Assembly: GCA_022820025.1 (NCBI GenBank)
Contig: JAJEGF010000015.1
Span: 94,230 to 158,229 of the forward strand
Origin: Chloroflexota bacterium
Lineage (GTDB): Bacteria; Chloroflexota; UBA11872
DNA length: 64,000 nt
Reading direction: 5' to 3'
Of the stretch, positions 36,212-45,807 are shown one piece after another. How positions within the stretch are numbered: the first letter of the stretch is position 1; each line of letters begins with the position of its first letter. The notes beneath the pieces are model-generated. The model was not told the DNA's origin. It made no database searches and saw only the letters and a program-made list of their open reading frames with translations. The translations under genes and the position numbers were made by a program.

Positions 36212-36967
36212 TCAGCGTCGGCGCGGCGTGTACGAGTACAAGGTGCCAATCTGCTTGTAGCCCACCAGCGGATACAACAGTGCCCCGGTGTGGCTCGCGG
36301 CAAGCACGGCCAGCCGCGAGCCGTATCGCCGGTCATCGCGCAGCATCCGGCACATCAGCGATCGGCCAATGCCACGGCGCCGGAACTCGGGCTTCACATA
36401 CAGGTTGGCGCACCAGGTCGCCCCGTTGACTTCAGCGCTGCTCACCCATCCCACCGGATCGCCATCGACCAGGGCTGCGTACATGCGCAACGTTGCGTCC
36501 GGCGTGAGGTGTTCTGGAAGAATCTGTCGGCGGCGGACCGCCGTGTTCACCTGGTCCGCAAGCTCGGCGTCCAGCACGCGCACGATCCTCGTCGGTGACG
36601 CAATCCGTGGAATCCGCCGCAAGTGGTGGACCATGACCGGCTCGGTAAACCCCAGACGGTAGTCCAGTGCCCGGTAGCCAGCCCGAATTGGCGCGTCAGA
36701 TTCCCCAGCCGCGCAGATCGCGCAGATGGCGTACTGACCTCGCGTGTGCCGCTTGACGATCCGCACGGTCTGCTCCGGCGTGACCCCATGCGCGAACCAC
36801 TCTTCCCTCCGATACTGCCCACGCCGGCGCGTCGCGTCGCGCGTCACCCAGAGCCCGTCGACCCACTCGGCCAGATACGGATGCGTGAAGCTACGCGGCA
36901 CGCAAATCCCGCGCGCAAAAACCTCCAGCGCCGTTTGCAGCAGATCTTCAGCATCTGCTTCGTGCAC
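36212..36967 (-). CDS. GNAT family N-acetyltransferase
   Basis: 251 residues. The first half resembles the degenerate GNAT-like domain of two-domain members (GYRALDYRLGFTEPVMVHHL); the second half has the intact CoA site NLYVKPEFRRRGIGRSLMCRML, then LAASHTGALLYPLVGYKQIGTLYSY. A role in modifying an amine or a drug is possible. It has no obvious operon partner. Confidence 0.8.
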   Translation of the reverse strand: MHEADAEDLLQTALEVFARGICVPRSFTHPYLAEWVDGLWVTRDATRRRGQYRREEWFAHGVTPEQTVRIVKRHTRGQYAICAICAAGESDAPIRAGYRALDYRLGFTEPVMVHHLRRIPRIASPTRIVRVLDAELADQVNTAVRRRQILPEHLTPDATLRMYAALVDGDPVGWVSSAEVNGATWCANLYVKPEFRRRGIGRSLMCRMLRDDRRYGSRLAVLAASHTGALLYPLVGYKQIGTLYSYTPRRR

Positions 36968-37109
36968 GGTGAGATTCAGTCGAATTGGCCTTCGCGCTGC
37001 GCGAGAGTCCTACGCCAACTCTCCGACACAGCGGTCGCGCTGTCCGCCTCTACCCGAACAGCAGCCGAGATTCCGTCCGCGGACCAGGCGTTCGCACTTC
37101 TGTGCATTT

Positions 37110-37184
37110 TGGCTCCTCGGGCAGGACTCGAACCTGCAACCCTGCGGTTAACAGCCGCACGCTCTACCATTGAGCTACCGAGGA
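37110..37184 (-). tRNA. tRNA-Asn (anticodon GTT)
   Basis: 75 bases including encoded CCA. The acceptor pairs TCCTCGG with CCGAGGA; D loop AGCTCAATGGTAGAGC, anticodon stem TGCGG/CCGCA with loop CTGTTAA, T loop GGTTCGAGTCC. Confidence 0.96.
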
Positions 37185-37247
37185 ATGGCCGTCTGATTCG
37201 AGGACTTGCCGCGAATGCGACCTTCGCCGCAAGTCGCCGCGCTTAGG

Positions 37248-37358
37248 CTAAGCGCCCGCTTCCGACTCGTCCTCGACGCCCATCAGGTTCTTGGCTTTTC
37301 GAAACAAGACCGCCAATACCCCGAGGACGACCGCAAGCACGCCGAGCTTCTTAATCAT
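37248..37358 (-). CDS. 36-residue single-helix protein, DLW-39-like layout
   Basis: A short frame reading MIKKLGVLAVVLGVLAVLFRK, then AKNLMGVEDESEAGA, closed by TAG. One transmembrane helix, a basic stop, an acidic tail. This is the architecture of the actinobacterial DLW-39 small proteins (MKKLL, helix, YRKAQ, acidic end). It is 63 bases from tRNA-Asn and divergent from moeA. The ribosome-binding site is weak (CGGAC), so the call rests on the coherent membrane-protein sequence. Confidence 0.5.
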   Translation of the reverse strand: MIKKLGVLAVVLGVLAVLFRKAKNLMGVEDESEAGA

Positions 37359-37524
37359 CAGATTTGTCCGTGGGTGGCCGATTGACAGCAGCTATAACGA
37401 GAATAACAGAGTCCCCCTCCGATGCCCCGCCACCGCGCCGAGCGCCACCTTCGCCCGGATTCGCCAGACCGCCGATCCAGATCTCGCGGCTAGACTTGCC
37501 CGATTCCCACGCCGGGTCGCCCCC

Positions 37525-38808
37525 ATGACCGACCTGCAGACCCTTCTGTCCGTGGATGACGCACTTGAGCGAATCCTCGGCGGATTCGCTCCCTTACCAG
37601 CCCAGGACATTCCACTCGCACAGGCCCTGGGGCTGGTCGCTGCTGAAGACGTCCTGGCACGCGACAACGTGCCGGGCTTCGACAATTCGGCCTACGACGG
37701 TTACGCCCTACGGGCCGCGGACCTTGCACAGGCCTCGGCAGACGCACCAGCGAAACTGCGAGTCGTGGACGAAATCCCCGCCGGACGCGTGAGCCCCCTT
37801 ACCCTGCAACCCGGCGAGGCGGCGCGGATCATGACCGGCGCACCCGTTCCCGCCGGCGCCGACGCCGTCGTAGCGTTCGAGGACACCGATCGAACCGACT
37901 GGGGCTACCTGGGCACCGACCCTGCAAGCAGCATGAGTGACCGACGCGTCGTGGCGGTGCTGGAACGCGCCGGTCCGGGCGAAAACGTCCGTCCTGCCGG
38001 CGGCGACATCCAGGCCGGATCAGTCGTAATCGAGGCCGGTCGGCGTCTCGGGCCCGCCGAAATCGGTGTGTTGGGATCAGTAGGCGTATCCACGGTCCGC
38101 GCCCATCCCCGCGCCAGCGCGGCCATCATCCCCACGGGCGATGAAATCGTGGAGATCGACGCCGGTATCCGACCCGGCCAGGTCCGCAACAGCAACGCCT
38201 GGGCCCTTGAAGCCGCCACCCGCACGCTCGGCGCAGAGCCGAACCGATTGCCCATAACCGGCGACACCGTCGAAGCACTGCAAGCCGCCCTGACGACCGG
38301 GGCGGAGTCCGACGTCATCGTCACCATAGGCGGCGTCTCCATGGGCGACTTCGACCTCGTCACGAATGTGCTGGGTTCCGAAGGCCGCATGGACTTCTGG
38401 CAGATCAACATGCGGCCCGGCAAACCGCTGGCCTTCGGCCGTGTCCACGACACGCCCGTCATCGGGCTGCCCGGCAACCCGGTGTCCAGCATGGTTTGCT
38501 TTGTATTGTTCGTGCGACCGGCCCTGCTGCGCCTCATGGGCCACCACGACCTGACCCACCCCAGGGTTCAGGCGGTGGCCGGCGAACGACTTCGAAGCGC
38601 GCCCGGCAAGCGGACGTTCCTGCGCGTGCACGTACGCCGCGCGAATGGTGAACTCCTCTGCACCTCCGCCGGCGACCAAAGCTCCTACCGAATGTCATCC
38701 CTGGTCGCCGGCAACGGCTTGGCCGTGTTGCTGGAGGACCAAACCGTCGAACCGGGCGAGCTCGTGGACGTGCTGGCCCTGGACTCGCAAGCGCTGCTTC
38801 AACTCTGA
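37525..38808 (+). CDS. moeA: molybdopterin molybdotransferase MoeA
   Basis: Inserts molybdate into adenylylated molybdopterin. 427 residues from the ATG at 37525. Domain order normal: N-terminal SVDDALERIL and RDNVPGFDNSAYDGYAL, linker ARIMTGAPVPAGADAVV, the MoCF-binding domain with IIPTGDEIVE, GQVRNSNAW, IVTIGGVSMGDFDLV and the LPGNPVSSMVCFVLF loop, and the C-terminal beta domain. The first codon lacks a strong ribosome-binding site. It stands alone; TTGACA at 37383 may be part of its promoter. Confidence 0.94.
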   Translation: MTDLQTLLSVDDALERILGGFAPLPAQDIPLAQALGLVAAEDVLARDNVPGFDNSAYDGYALRAADLAQASADAPAKLRVVDEIPAGRVSPLTLQPGEAARIMTGAPVPAGADAVVAFEDTDRTDWGYLGTDPASSMSDRRVVAVLERAGPGENVRPAGGDIQAGSVVIEAGRRLGPAEIGVLGSVGVSTVRAHPRASAAIIPTGDEIVEIDAGIRPGQVRNSNAWALEAATRTLGAEPNRLPITGDTVEALQAALTTGAESDVIVTIGGVSMGDFDLVTNVLGSEGRMDFWQINMRPGKPLAFGRVHDTPVIGLPGNPVSSMVCFVLFVRPALLRLMGHHDLTHPRVQAVAGERLRSAPGKRTFLRVHVRRANGELLCTSAGDQSSYRMSSLVAGNGLAVLLEDQTVEPGELVDVLALDSQALLQL

Positions 38809-38845
38809 CGGGTACACGCCGGGCGTTGCTACGATGCACGCCGTC

Positions 38846-38919
38846 GGGCGCGTAGCTCAGCTGGTTAGAGCGCGCGGTTCACATCCGCGAGGTCATAGGT
38901 TCGAGTCCTATCGCGCCCA
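38846..38919 (+). tRNA. tRNA-Val (anticodon CAC)
   Basis: 74 bases. Acceptor GGGCGCG/CGCGCCC, D loop AGCTCAGCTGGTTAGAGC, anticodon stem CGCGG/CCGCG with loop TTCACAT, T loop GGTTCGAGTCC. CCA is not encoded. Confidence 0.96.
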
Positions 38920-38954
38920 CCCTGCCTGGTCACTGACCAATGCTGGGCACTTCG

Positions 38955-40196
38955 TCACAGCGCGGTCTTGGGACGCTCCTTGGTCGGGTCGACGAACGGC
39001 ACCCGCACGACTTCGGCATCGACGAGGCCGTCGGCTGGCAGTTGTACCTTGACGCGCGTTCCGCGTCTCCAATGCGACCGCGGCATCACCGCCAGCGCGA
39101 TGTTCGACTGGTGGTTGGGCGACCAGAAGGCGCTGGTCACGTAGCCCACAGTCTCGCCGGACTCCTCATCATTGACGAGGTAGAAATCTTCGTTGTACCA
39201 GGTCAGCGGCTCACCGCCGACCTTCAGACCAACCAGTCGCTGGGTAACGCCTTCGGCCTTGATTCGGGTCAGGGCCTCCTTACCGATGAAGTCGCCCTTG
39301 GCCAGATCCACCTGCCATCCCAACCGAACTTCGAACGGGTTATTCTCGATGTCCAGATCCTGGCCGTATGACAGGATCCCGGCCTCGATTCGACGGATGT
39401 GGCTTGGCGCAATCACTCGCAGGTTGAACTCTTGCCCCTGCTCCAGGATGTGCGGCCACACCTCATCCGCATGCCGCATCGCACCGTGCAAGTAAATCTC
39501 AAACCCGATTTCAGCCGAGAAACCTGTTCGCGAAATTGTCACGGCGTGCCCGTTCAGCGTGTCGTGGATCAGGCCGTAGTAGGGAATGTCCCTGATGTGG
39601 GATCCGAACATCTTCTCCATCAGCAGCACCGACTTGGGACCTTGAATCTGGACTGGCGACACATCAATCTCGCGGATGTCCACGTTGAAGTTGGCATGGG
39701 AGTTGACACCCTGCGCCCAGAGCAATACGTCGGAATCGGAGATACTGAACCAAAACTCGTCCTCAGCCACGCGCAGTAGCACCGGATCGTTGATGACGCC
39801 GCCATACTGATTACAGAGAATCACGTAGCGGGCCTGCATTGTGGGAACGCGACTGTGCACGTCACGCGTGATCAGCAGGTCCACAAAGTCCGCCGCCTCC
39901 GGGCCCTTGATCCGGATCTGCCGCTCGACCGCCACATCCCACATGCTCACGTGCTCGGTCAGATACTTGTACTCCTCCAGCAGCCCGCCATCCTCGGGTT
40001 TGATGTAGGCCCGCGGGTGATACATGTGGTTATAGGTCGTATAGGCCCAGCAACCAGCCGCCTTCGACAAGTGCCACCACGGTGACTTTCTGATCCGAGT
40101 CGATATGAGGATCCGGGCGTCGCTGTTGCCGCTCTGCCGCAGGTTTATGGGCAGCTCGCGACGCTTGAGACCGTCGATTACTAGACGCTGAGCCAT
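38955..40196 (-). CDS. aminomethyltransferase family protein, DmdA-like
   Basis: 413 residues of the GcvT/DmdA folate-dependent demethylase fold. It resembles DMSP demethylase DmdA in order and wording: AYTTYNHMYHP, EHVSMWDVAVERQIRIKG, a SISDSDVLLWAQG strand, VQIQGPKSVLLMEKMFG, RIEAGILSYGQDLDIENNPFE and a closing SHWRRGTRV. Those segments set DmdA apart from the glycine-cleavage T protein. DmdA moves a methyl group from dimethylsulfoniopropionate to tetrahydrofolate in the cytosol. GGAGGT precedes the ATG. No dmdBCD genes are nearby; the next gene upstream is a dimethylglycine-dehydrogenase-like flavoprotein, so another methylated substrate is possible. Confidence 0.78.
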   Translation of the reverse strand: MAQRLVIDGLKRRELPINLRQSGNSDARILISTRIRKSPWWHLSKAAGCWAYTTYNHMYHPRAYIKPEDGGLLEEYKYLTEHVSMWDVAVERQIRIKGPEAADFVDLLITRDVHSRVPTMQARYVILCNQYGGVINDPVLLRVAEDEFWFSISDSDVLLWAQGVNSHANFNVDIREIDVSPVQIQGPKSVLLMEKMFGSHIRDIPYYGLIHDTLNGHAVTISRTGFSAEIGFEIYLHGAMRHADEVWPHILEQGQEFNLRVIAPSHIRRIEAGILSYGQDLDIENNPFEVRLGWQVDLAKGDFIGKEALTRIKAEGVTQRLVGLKVGGEPLTWYNEDFYLVNDEESGETVGYVTSAFWSPNHQSNIALAVMPRSHWRRGTRVKVQLPADGLVDAEVVRVPFVDPTKERPKTAL

Positions 40197-40346
40197 CGGA
40201 CGACCTCCAGTGGTTTGGCAATTCCGTTGCCTTCACCTTGACGAGCTATGCCTGCGCCCCGGGTTGGAGTCCTCGCCGTTGACTTATGCGCGAAAGTTCG
40301 GGGGATCTTCATCCTCACACCAACCCGAGAGACCCACGCTCTCGAT

Positions 40347-42815
40347 TCACGCTCGCATCTTGCTGCCTTGAGGATCGTACAGCGGCTCCTTCGCAACCGT
40401 CGCCGGTATTCGCACGCCGAAGTACACGACGCCAACGCCTCTCCCGGGAACTGCATGGCTCGCGGGCAGGTAGGCATAGACGACTCCTCGGCCAATTGTG
40501 TGACCGTAGTTCGCGCTGGTCACGTACCCCAGCACGCGCTGACCGTCCATGATCGGCTCTTTCCCCATCACGACAGCGCCTGGATCGTCCAGCGTCATGC
40601 AGCACAGCCTGCGCCGCGGACCCCGCGCTCGAATGTCCCTCAGCGCGTCCCTGCCGATAAAGTCGCCCTTGCGCATTCGCACCGCAAAACCTGTCCCCGC
40701 TTCGTAGGGGTTGTACTCGGTGTGGATGTCGGTGCCCCACAGCCGATAGCCCTTCTCGAGCCGAAGCGAGTCAAAGGCGCCGCCGCCCGCGGCGATGAGG
40801 CCAAGCGACTGGCCTGCATCCCAGATTGCATCCCAGAGGTGTAGGCCCTGCTCAGCCGGCGCATAGATCTCCCAGCCAAGCTCGCCCACGTATGAGATCC
40901 GCAGCGCCAGCGCGGGAACGCCGGCTGCCGCGATGCGCCTGGCGGTCAAGTACGGAAACCCGGTGTCGGTCACGTCGTCCTCACACACGCGGCGCAAGAG
41001 CTCACGCGCCTTCGGTCCCCACAGGCCAAAACAACACAGCCGTGCCGACATGTCGGTAACGGTGACCGATCCGTCATCGGGCAAGTTCGCCTGGATCCAT
41101 CCGAGATCGTGGAGCCCCATCGCTCCACCGGTAACCACCATGAATCGGTGCGCATCTAGACGCGTCACCGTCAGGTCGCACTTGATCCCGCCGCTGGGCG
41201 TCAGCATGGCCGTGTAGGTGATCGTCCCGACCGGCCTGTCCATCTGGTTGGTCGTGAGCCGCTGCAACGCAACCAGCGAGCCGGGGCCGGTGACCTCGAA
41301 AGTTGCAAACGGCGTGAGGTCAAACATGGCCACCCGTTCGCGCGTGGCCACGTGCTCGGCCGCGATGATCGGCGACCAGTCGCCGGCTTCCCAGCCCTCC
41401 CGCACCGCGCCCGGCACGGTCAGGGAGTCGAGCAGGCCTTCGTTCGCCTCGTACCACTCAGGTCGTTCCCAGCCAGCGCTCTCAAAGAAGACCGCACCCA
41501 GTTCCCGCTGTCGGACATGGACCGGCGACAGCCGTAGGTCCCGGGGCTCGGCTAGCTGCTGCCGCGGGTGGATGATGTCGTAAACCTCGCGGTATTGCTG
41601 CGCGGCGCGCGCCCGCACGTAGGCGCGGTCGTAGGCGTGCGCGTGGAAGCGGCGGATGTCGCACTCCCGCAGATCGCTGGTCGGCTCGCCGTTCACAATC
41701 CACTCGGCCACCGCCTTTCCCACGCCGCCGGCGTGCGTGATCCAGACCGCCTGCGCCGACCAGAACCCGCCAACCTGCGGCGATTCGCCCAGCACCGGAA
41801 ATCCGTCCGTAGTGAACGAGAAGATGCCGTTCAACGTGCGTGTCAGCCCCACGCCCTCCAGGCTGGGCATCAGCTCACCAGCGGCTGCCCGTGCCCTCTC
41901 GAAGTGCTTGGGTACGAACGGCAGCTCCGCCGGCGCAATCGGCGCTTGGTCATAGTCGACAAGGTCGGCGGCCTCCACCAGCATCGGCTCGTGCAGGTAC
42001 GACCCGATGCCGTAGCAGTCGCCTTCCTGGCGGAAGTACATCGCGGCGTCTTGGTGGCGCAACAGGGGCTGGGATATCTCCTCGGTTGCGCCAGCCAGTG
42101 CTTCGATCGGCGTGGTAACCGCATAGAGGTGCTGCATTGGCGACAGTGGAATCGGCACCCCAGCCATTTCGCCCACCATCGGCGCCCAGATACCTGCGGC
42201 CGCGATCACCAGGTCCGTCCGAATGTCACCGTGGGTGGTCCGGACTCCGCGAATCCTGCCGCGGGCGATATCGAGTCCCGAGACTTTCACCTTGCCGTGA
42301 AAACTCGCACCGTTGCGTTCGGCCTCCCTCGCCATGGCCTCGGCCGGCCTCGTCGCCTTGGTGTGGACGTCGGATGGGACATACAGCGCGCCAAGGATTC
42401 GATCCGACAGCACCGGAACGAGGTCGCGGGCCTCGCGGGGACTGAGCAGATGTGCATCCACGCCCCAGCTCAATCCATACCCGGCCTTGCGCTTCAGGTC
42501 GACGAGACGCTCCGGCGTCCACGCAACCTCGAGGCTGCCTACGGTCTTGGCGCATGGGACACCGTCGAGTTCCAGTTGGGTCCACAGATCCACGCTATGG
42601 CGCGCAAACCCTGTCATCGTCTTCGAGGGATTTAACTGGAACACCAGCCCCGGGGCGTGAGACGTCGATCCGCCGGTTTCAAACAGCGGTCCCTGCTCGA
42701 CGACCACGACGTCGCGCCAGCCGAGCTTCGTCAGGTGATACGCCACGCTGCAGCCGACGATTCCCGCGCCAATGATGACCACTCGGGCCTGTCTCGGAGT
42801 CATGCGTGCGGACAT
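40347..42815 (-). CDS. dimethylglycine/sarcosine dehydrogenase-like flavoprotein
   Basis: 822 residues. An N-terminal FAD-dependent amine oxidase (VVIIGAGIVGCSVAYHL near residue 12; GGSTSHAPG with His53 in the place where DMGDH/SarDH bind FAD covalently) is fused to a C-terminal GcvT-like folate-binding domain (about 420-822: MFDLTPFATFEVTGPGS, LGWEIYAPAEQGLHLWD, KGDFIGRDAL). Such enzymes demethylate N-methylated glycines and pass the one-carbon unit to tetrahydrofolate. Together with the DmdA-like gene downstream it points to use of methylated osmolytes. AAGGGAG precedes the start. Confidence 0.87.
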   Translation of the reverse strand: MSARMTPRQARVVIIGAGIVGCSVAYHLTKLGWRDVVVVEQGPLFETGGSTSHAPGLVFQLNPSKTMTGFARHSVDLWTQLELDGVPCAKTVGSLEVAWTPERLVDLKRKAGYGLSWGVDAHLLSPREARDLVPVLSDRILGALYVPSDVHTKATRPAEAMAREAERNGASFHGKVKVSGLDIARGRIRGVRTTHGDIRTDLVIAAAGIWAPMVGEMAGVPIPLSPMQHLYAVTTPIEALAGATEEISQPLLRHQDAAMYFRQEGDCYGIGSYLHEPMLVEAADLVDYDQAPIAPAELPFVPKHFERARAAAGELMPSLEGVGLTRTLNGIFSFTTDGFPVLGESPQVGGFWSAQAVWITHAGGVGKAVAEWIVNGEPTSDLRECDIRRFHAHAYDRAYVRARAAQQYREVYDIIHPRQQLAEPRDLRLSPVHVRQRELGAVFFESAGWERPEWYEANEGLLDSLTVPGAVREGWEAGDWSPIIAAEHVATRERVAMFDLTPFATFEVTGPGSLVALQRLTTNQMDRPVGTITYTAMLTPSGGIKCDLTVTRLDAHRFMVVTGGAMGLHDLGWIQANLPDDGSVTVTDMSARLCCFGLWGPKARELLRRVCEDDVTDTGFPYLTARRIAAAGVPALALRISYVGELGWEIYAPAEQGLHLWDAIWDAGQSLGLIAAGGGAFDSLRLEKGYRLWGTDIHTEYNPYEAGTGFAVRMRKGDFIGRDALRDIRARGPRRRLCCMTLDDPGAVVMGKEPIMDGQRVLGYVTSANYGHTIGRGVVYAYLPASHAVPGRGVGVVYFGVRIPATVAKEPLYDPQGSKMRA

Positions 42816-42886
42816 CCCTGCAGATCTCCCTTGTCAGATCATGAATGATGACGGCTGCGTCGATCTACCCCGGTGGCTTCATCTGT

Positions 42887-43795
42887 TCACTTGGAGATAA
42901 GTGTCCGTACGACCTCCACGGCTCGCCCGACATCAACCCCTAACGCCACCCGCACGGGCCCGTCGCCGAAACTCGCGACGGTTCGACCTCGCTCATCCCC
43001 ATCCGTTACGACCTCCACCTGCGCGCGTCGATACGTCAGGAGTTCAGGCTCAACCGCCGCCGCTACGGCCAGGGGATCGTGCAGATAGAAGTCCTGCACA
43101 CCCGCTCGCTCCCGAAAACTGTTCGCCAGGATGCGGTTCCCCAATTGGGCAGATTTGGACTTGCCCTCGAACCACCGCGGGCCGCCGTCGCGGTGCATGG
43201 AAGTCTTGTGGGTCACGTCCAGTCCGACGAGAGTGACGGGCACCCCGGACGCGAATACGCCGTTCGCGGACCACGGATCTTCAAAGATGTTGAATTCGGC
43301 GTCGGGCGTAATGTTGCCGGGCACATCAACAGCCCCGCCCATGACGACGATGTCCGAGATGGCCTTGGCAACGTCCGGCCGACGGTCCAGTGCCGCGGCC
43401 ACGTTTGTCAGCGGCCCAAGCGCAATGACAGATACCTGTCCCGGCGCCGCAAGTGCGCGATCGCGAATGAGCTCGACGGCGTCCGCTGAATACGGTTTCC
43501 GCGCAGTGGAAGGCAAGTCGACCCCAAGACCATCGGTGCCGTGCACGTGGTACGCATACGAAAACGAGCCATGCGCCGGCTGGGCGGCGCCCACGGCGAC
43601 TGGAACATCACGCCCGGAGGCGACGTGGTCGACCAGCCGCAGCGCGTTCTGAGTCGTCTGCGCAAGCGTGGCGTTGCCCCCGACGGTCGTGATGCCCTCA
43701 ATGTGCAAGTCCGGGCAGTTCAATGCCATCAAGAGCGCCAGGGCGTCGTCAGTGCCGGGGTCAGTGTCAATAATGACTCGCCGCATGCGCTTCAT
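42887..43795 (-). CDS. nucleoside hydrolase
   Basis: Ca2+-dependent inosine-uridine-preferring nucleoside hydrolase family, 302 residues. The aspartate cluster DTDPGTDDALAL at residue 10 is the metal and ribose site; GITTVGGNATLAQTTQNAL, IVVMGGAVDVPGNITPDAEFNIFEDP and HDPLAVAAAVEPE complete the pocket. It hydrolyses the N-glycosidic bond of ribonucleosides for salvage. Same strand as the DMGDH-like gene (71-base gap), perhaps by chance. Confidence 0.92.
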   Translation of the reverse strand: MKRMRRVIIDTDPGTDDALALLMALNCPDLHIEGITTVGGNATLAQTTQNALRLVDHVASGRDVPVAVGAAQPAHGSFSYAYHVHGTDGLGVDLPSTARKPYSADAVELIRDRALAAPGQVSVIALGPLTNVAAALDRRPDVAKAISDIVVMGGAVDVPGNITPDAEFNIFEDPWSANGVFASGVPVTLVGLDVTHKTSMHRDGGPRWFEGKSKSAQLGNRILANSFRERAGVQDFYLHDPLAVAAAVEPELLTYRRAQVEVVTDGDERGRTVASFGDGPVRVALGVDVGRAVEVVRTLISK

Positions 43796-43988
43796 CCTCG
43801 ACTCAAGGAACTCGGAAACACACGTCTACCTTAGTCTCGGGGATGCGAATTGGTGGGCAAATCGAGGCCTCGCGTCCAGCGCAGCAGTCTGGGCAGGGAC
43901 CTTGCCCCATGGAGTGGGCCGCGCAGTAGGCTTAGCCTGACGTTCGAACCTCCGGGCCATTAGCGGCGCGCCGATCCGCCGGCACAAA

Positions 43989-44459
43989 ATGAGCGAATCG
44001 ATCATCCTGGGAACTGCTGCCGCGGCCATTGGCGCCGTATTGGCCGCGACCGCAGGCCTCTGGATCGGTCGCCAGATGGGAACGCAACAAACCAGCCAGG
44101 ACGACTCATCGGGCCGCATGGCCCGCGACTTGATGGTCGTCAGCGACTTGCTGGCCGACCGGCTGGCGAAGATTTGGACGGCGGGCGACGGACCGGCGCC
44201 CGGGATCGGCGACAGCGACGCCGTCTACCACCACGTACGCGAATCCACCGAGACGATCCTCAAGCAGGCCGGCGCGTCGCCCAAGACTGCCCTGGCCGTC
44301 GGCGCCCTGACCGCCAAGCACGTTCGGCCCGGCCCCATCGCAGGCTCCGACGGCGAACAGCCGCGGCCCGGTCCTTCCCGCTGGCCCGGCAATCGCCCCG
44401 CCGAGCAACCCGATTCCGCTCAGCAGACTGGAGAGACCGGCTCGCCGCCTAGTCGGTGA
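43989..44459 (+). CDS. hypothetical single-pass membrane protein
   Basis: 156 residues. An N-terminal helix (IILGTAAAAIGAVLAATAGLWIG) anchors a soluble region with an amphipathic middle (RDLMVVSDLLADRLAKIW, YHHVRESTETILKQAG) and a Pro/Gly/Gln-rich disordered tail. No family recognised. It overlaps the 3' end of the convergent enolase-superfamily gene by 11 bases. Confidence 0.65.
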   Translation: MSESIILGTAAAAIGAVLAATAGLWIGRQMGTQQTSQDDSSGRMARDLMVVSDLLADRLAKIWTAGDGPAPGIGDSDAVYHHVRESTETILKQAGASPKTALAVGALTAKHVRPGPIAGSDGEQPRPGPSRWPGNRPAEQPDSAQQTGETGSPPSR

Positions 44460-45579
44460 CCTCGACTTCGTACTGGGCAATGGCGTCTTCGTTCACGCCC
44501 ACGCCAAGACCGGGCCGTGTGGGAACAGGAAGATAGCCGTCGGCGTCGATCCGCAGTGGCGCGTCCACGATGCCGCCCAACTGCTGATAGTGCTCAATCG
44601 TGCGGTACGGCTCGTCGAGGATGAATTCCACATAGGGGCAATTCGGGATACACACGCTCAACTGCATGTGTGCCGCAATACCTAGTCCGGTGACGCCGTG
44701 ATGGGGCACGAACAGCTTGCCCGCAAACTCCGCCGCCGCGGCGATTTTGATGAATTGCGAAAGGACCTCACAGCTCGCGGCCGTATCCGGCTGCAGGATG
44801 TCGTAGGCCCCTACCCGGATCATCTCGATGAAGTCCGGCATGCCCAGGTTGCCCTCACCGCCGGCGATGGCGATGTCGGTTTCGGCCGTGAGTCGAGCGA
44901 TCGTGTCAAAGTCGTCTCGCGGCAGCGGTTCCTCCAGCCAGAAGACGTCCAGCTGCTCCAATTCGCGTGCCTCGGCCAGGGATCGCTCGTAGTCCCAGGC
45001 GGGACGGTGGTCGCTGGACGATCCGCCCGCCAGGTTTGCGTCCACCATAATCACCATGCGATCGCCGACCGCGTCGCGGACTGCCGACACCAGCGCCACG
45101 TCCTCTGCCAGAGTCGGAAACGCCGTGCGCAGCTTGATGGCCGTGAACCCCTGCTCCAGGTAGGCCAACGCATCCTCGGCCCGCTGCTCCGGCGTGGCCG
45201 CCACGATGGTGCTGGCGTAGGCGCGCACGCGGGTGTCGCGATAGCCCCACAGACGATGCAACGGCTGACCTGCCGCCTTGCCGATGATGTCGCAGAGCGC
45301 CATGTCGAAGAGGAACGTCCCGGCCCGCCGCATTACCTCGGCATGCCGCGCCAGGGCGTACACGTCCTGGCCGATCAACTGCGGTGCCACCACGTCACGG
45401 TTCGTGACCCCGCTGCGCGTGTCGCCAATACCCCAGCCGGTCAGCCCCTCATCCGTCTCCACCTTCACGATCACCGCCCCGCGCGAATACTCCACGCGCC
45501 CCGGCGGCCCCCACGCATGCACATACGGATGCGGATGCGGCACATCAACCTGCCGGACACTGATATTGGCAATCTTCAT
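44449..45579 (-). CDS. mandelate racemase/muconate lactonizing family enzyme
   Basis: Enolase-superfamily enzyme, 376 residues from the ATG at 45579 (AAGGGTG upstream). An N-terminal capping domain is followed by a barrel with the general bases in FTAIKLRTAF, metal ligands D (MVDANLAGG), E (FWLEEPL) and E (IAGGEGN), and the distal His in HHGVTGLG. The Lys/His acid-base pattern is that of acid-sugar dehydratases and racemases. The substrate is likely a sugar acid. Expansions of this family are reported for marine SAR202 Chloroflexota. Confidence 0.88.
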   Translation of the reverse strand: MKIANISVRQVDVPHPHPYVHAWGPPGRVEYSRGAVIVKVETDEGLTGWGIGDTRSGVTNRDVVAPQLIGQDVYALARHAEVMRRAGTFLFDMALCDIIGKAAGQPLHRLWGYRDTRVRAYASTIVAATPEQRAEDALAYLEQGFTAIKLRTAFPTLAEDVALVSAVRDAVGDRMVIMVDANLAGGSSSDHRPAWDYERSLAEARELEQLDVFWLEEPLPRDDFDTIARLTAETDIAIAGGEGNLGMPDFIEMIRVGAYDILQPDTAASCEVLSQFIKIAAAAEFAGKLFVPHHGVTGLGIAAHMQLSVCIPNCPYVEFILDEPYRTIEHYQQLGGIVDAPLRIDADGYLPVPTRPGLGVGVNEDAIAQYEVEVTD

Positions 45580-45807
45580 GGAGCACCCTTTGCAACAGTG
45601 GATAGCCGCGACGTCAGAGGATAGCGGCGTCGGCCCGCGGCGGACATGACGCACGAACGCTCCTACCGGACACAACCAGTGCCGCCAGCTTTGTCAAGTT
45701 CGGAACGAGCCTCATCTTTCCGACACGAGATCCCCCACGGTCCCGAGGCCAATCCAGCCGTGGGTGCGACACCTCCTGGTCGTCTTCACTACGTCACTAG
45801 ACAGGAT

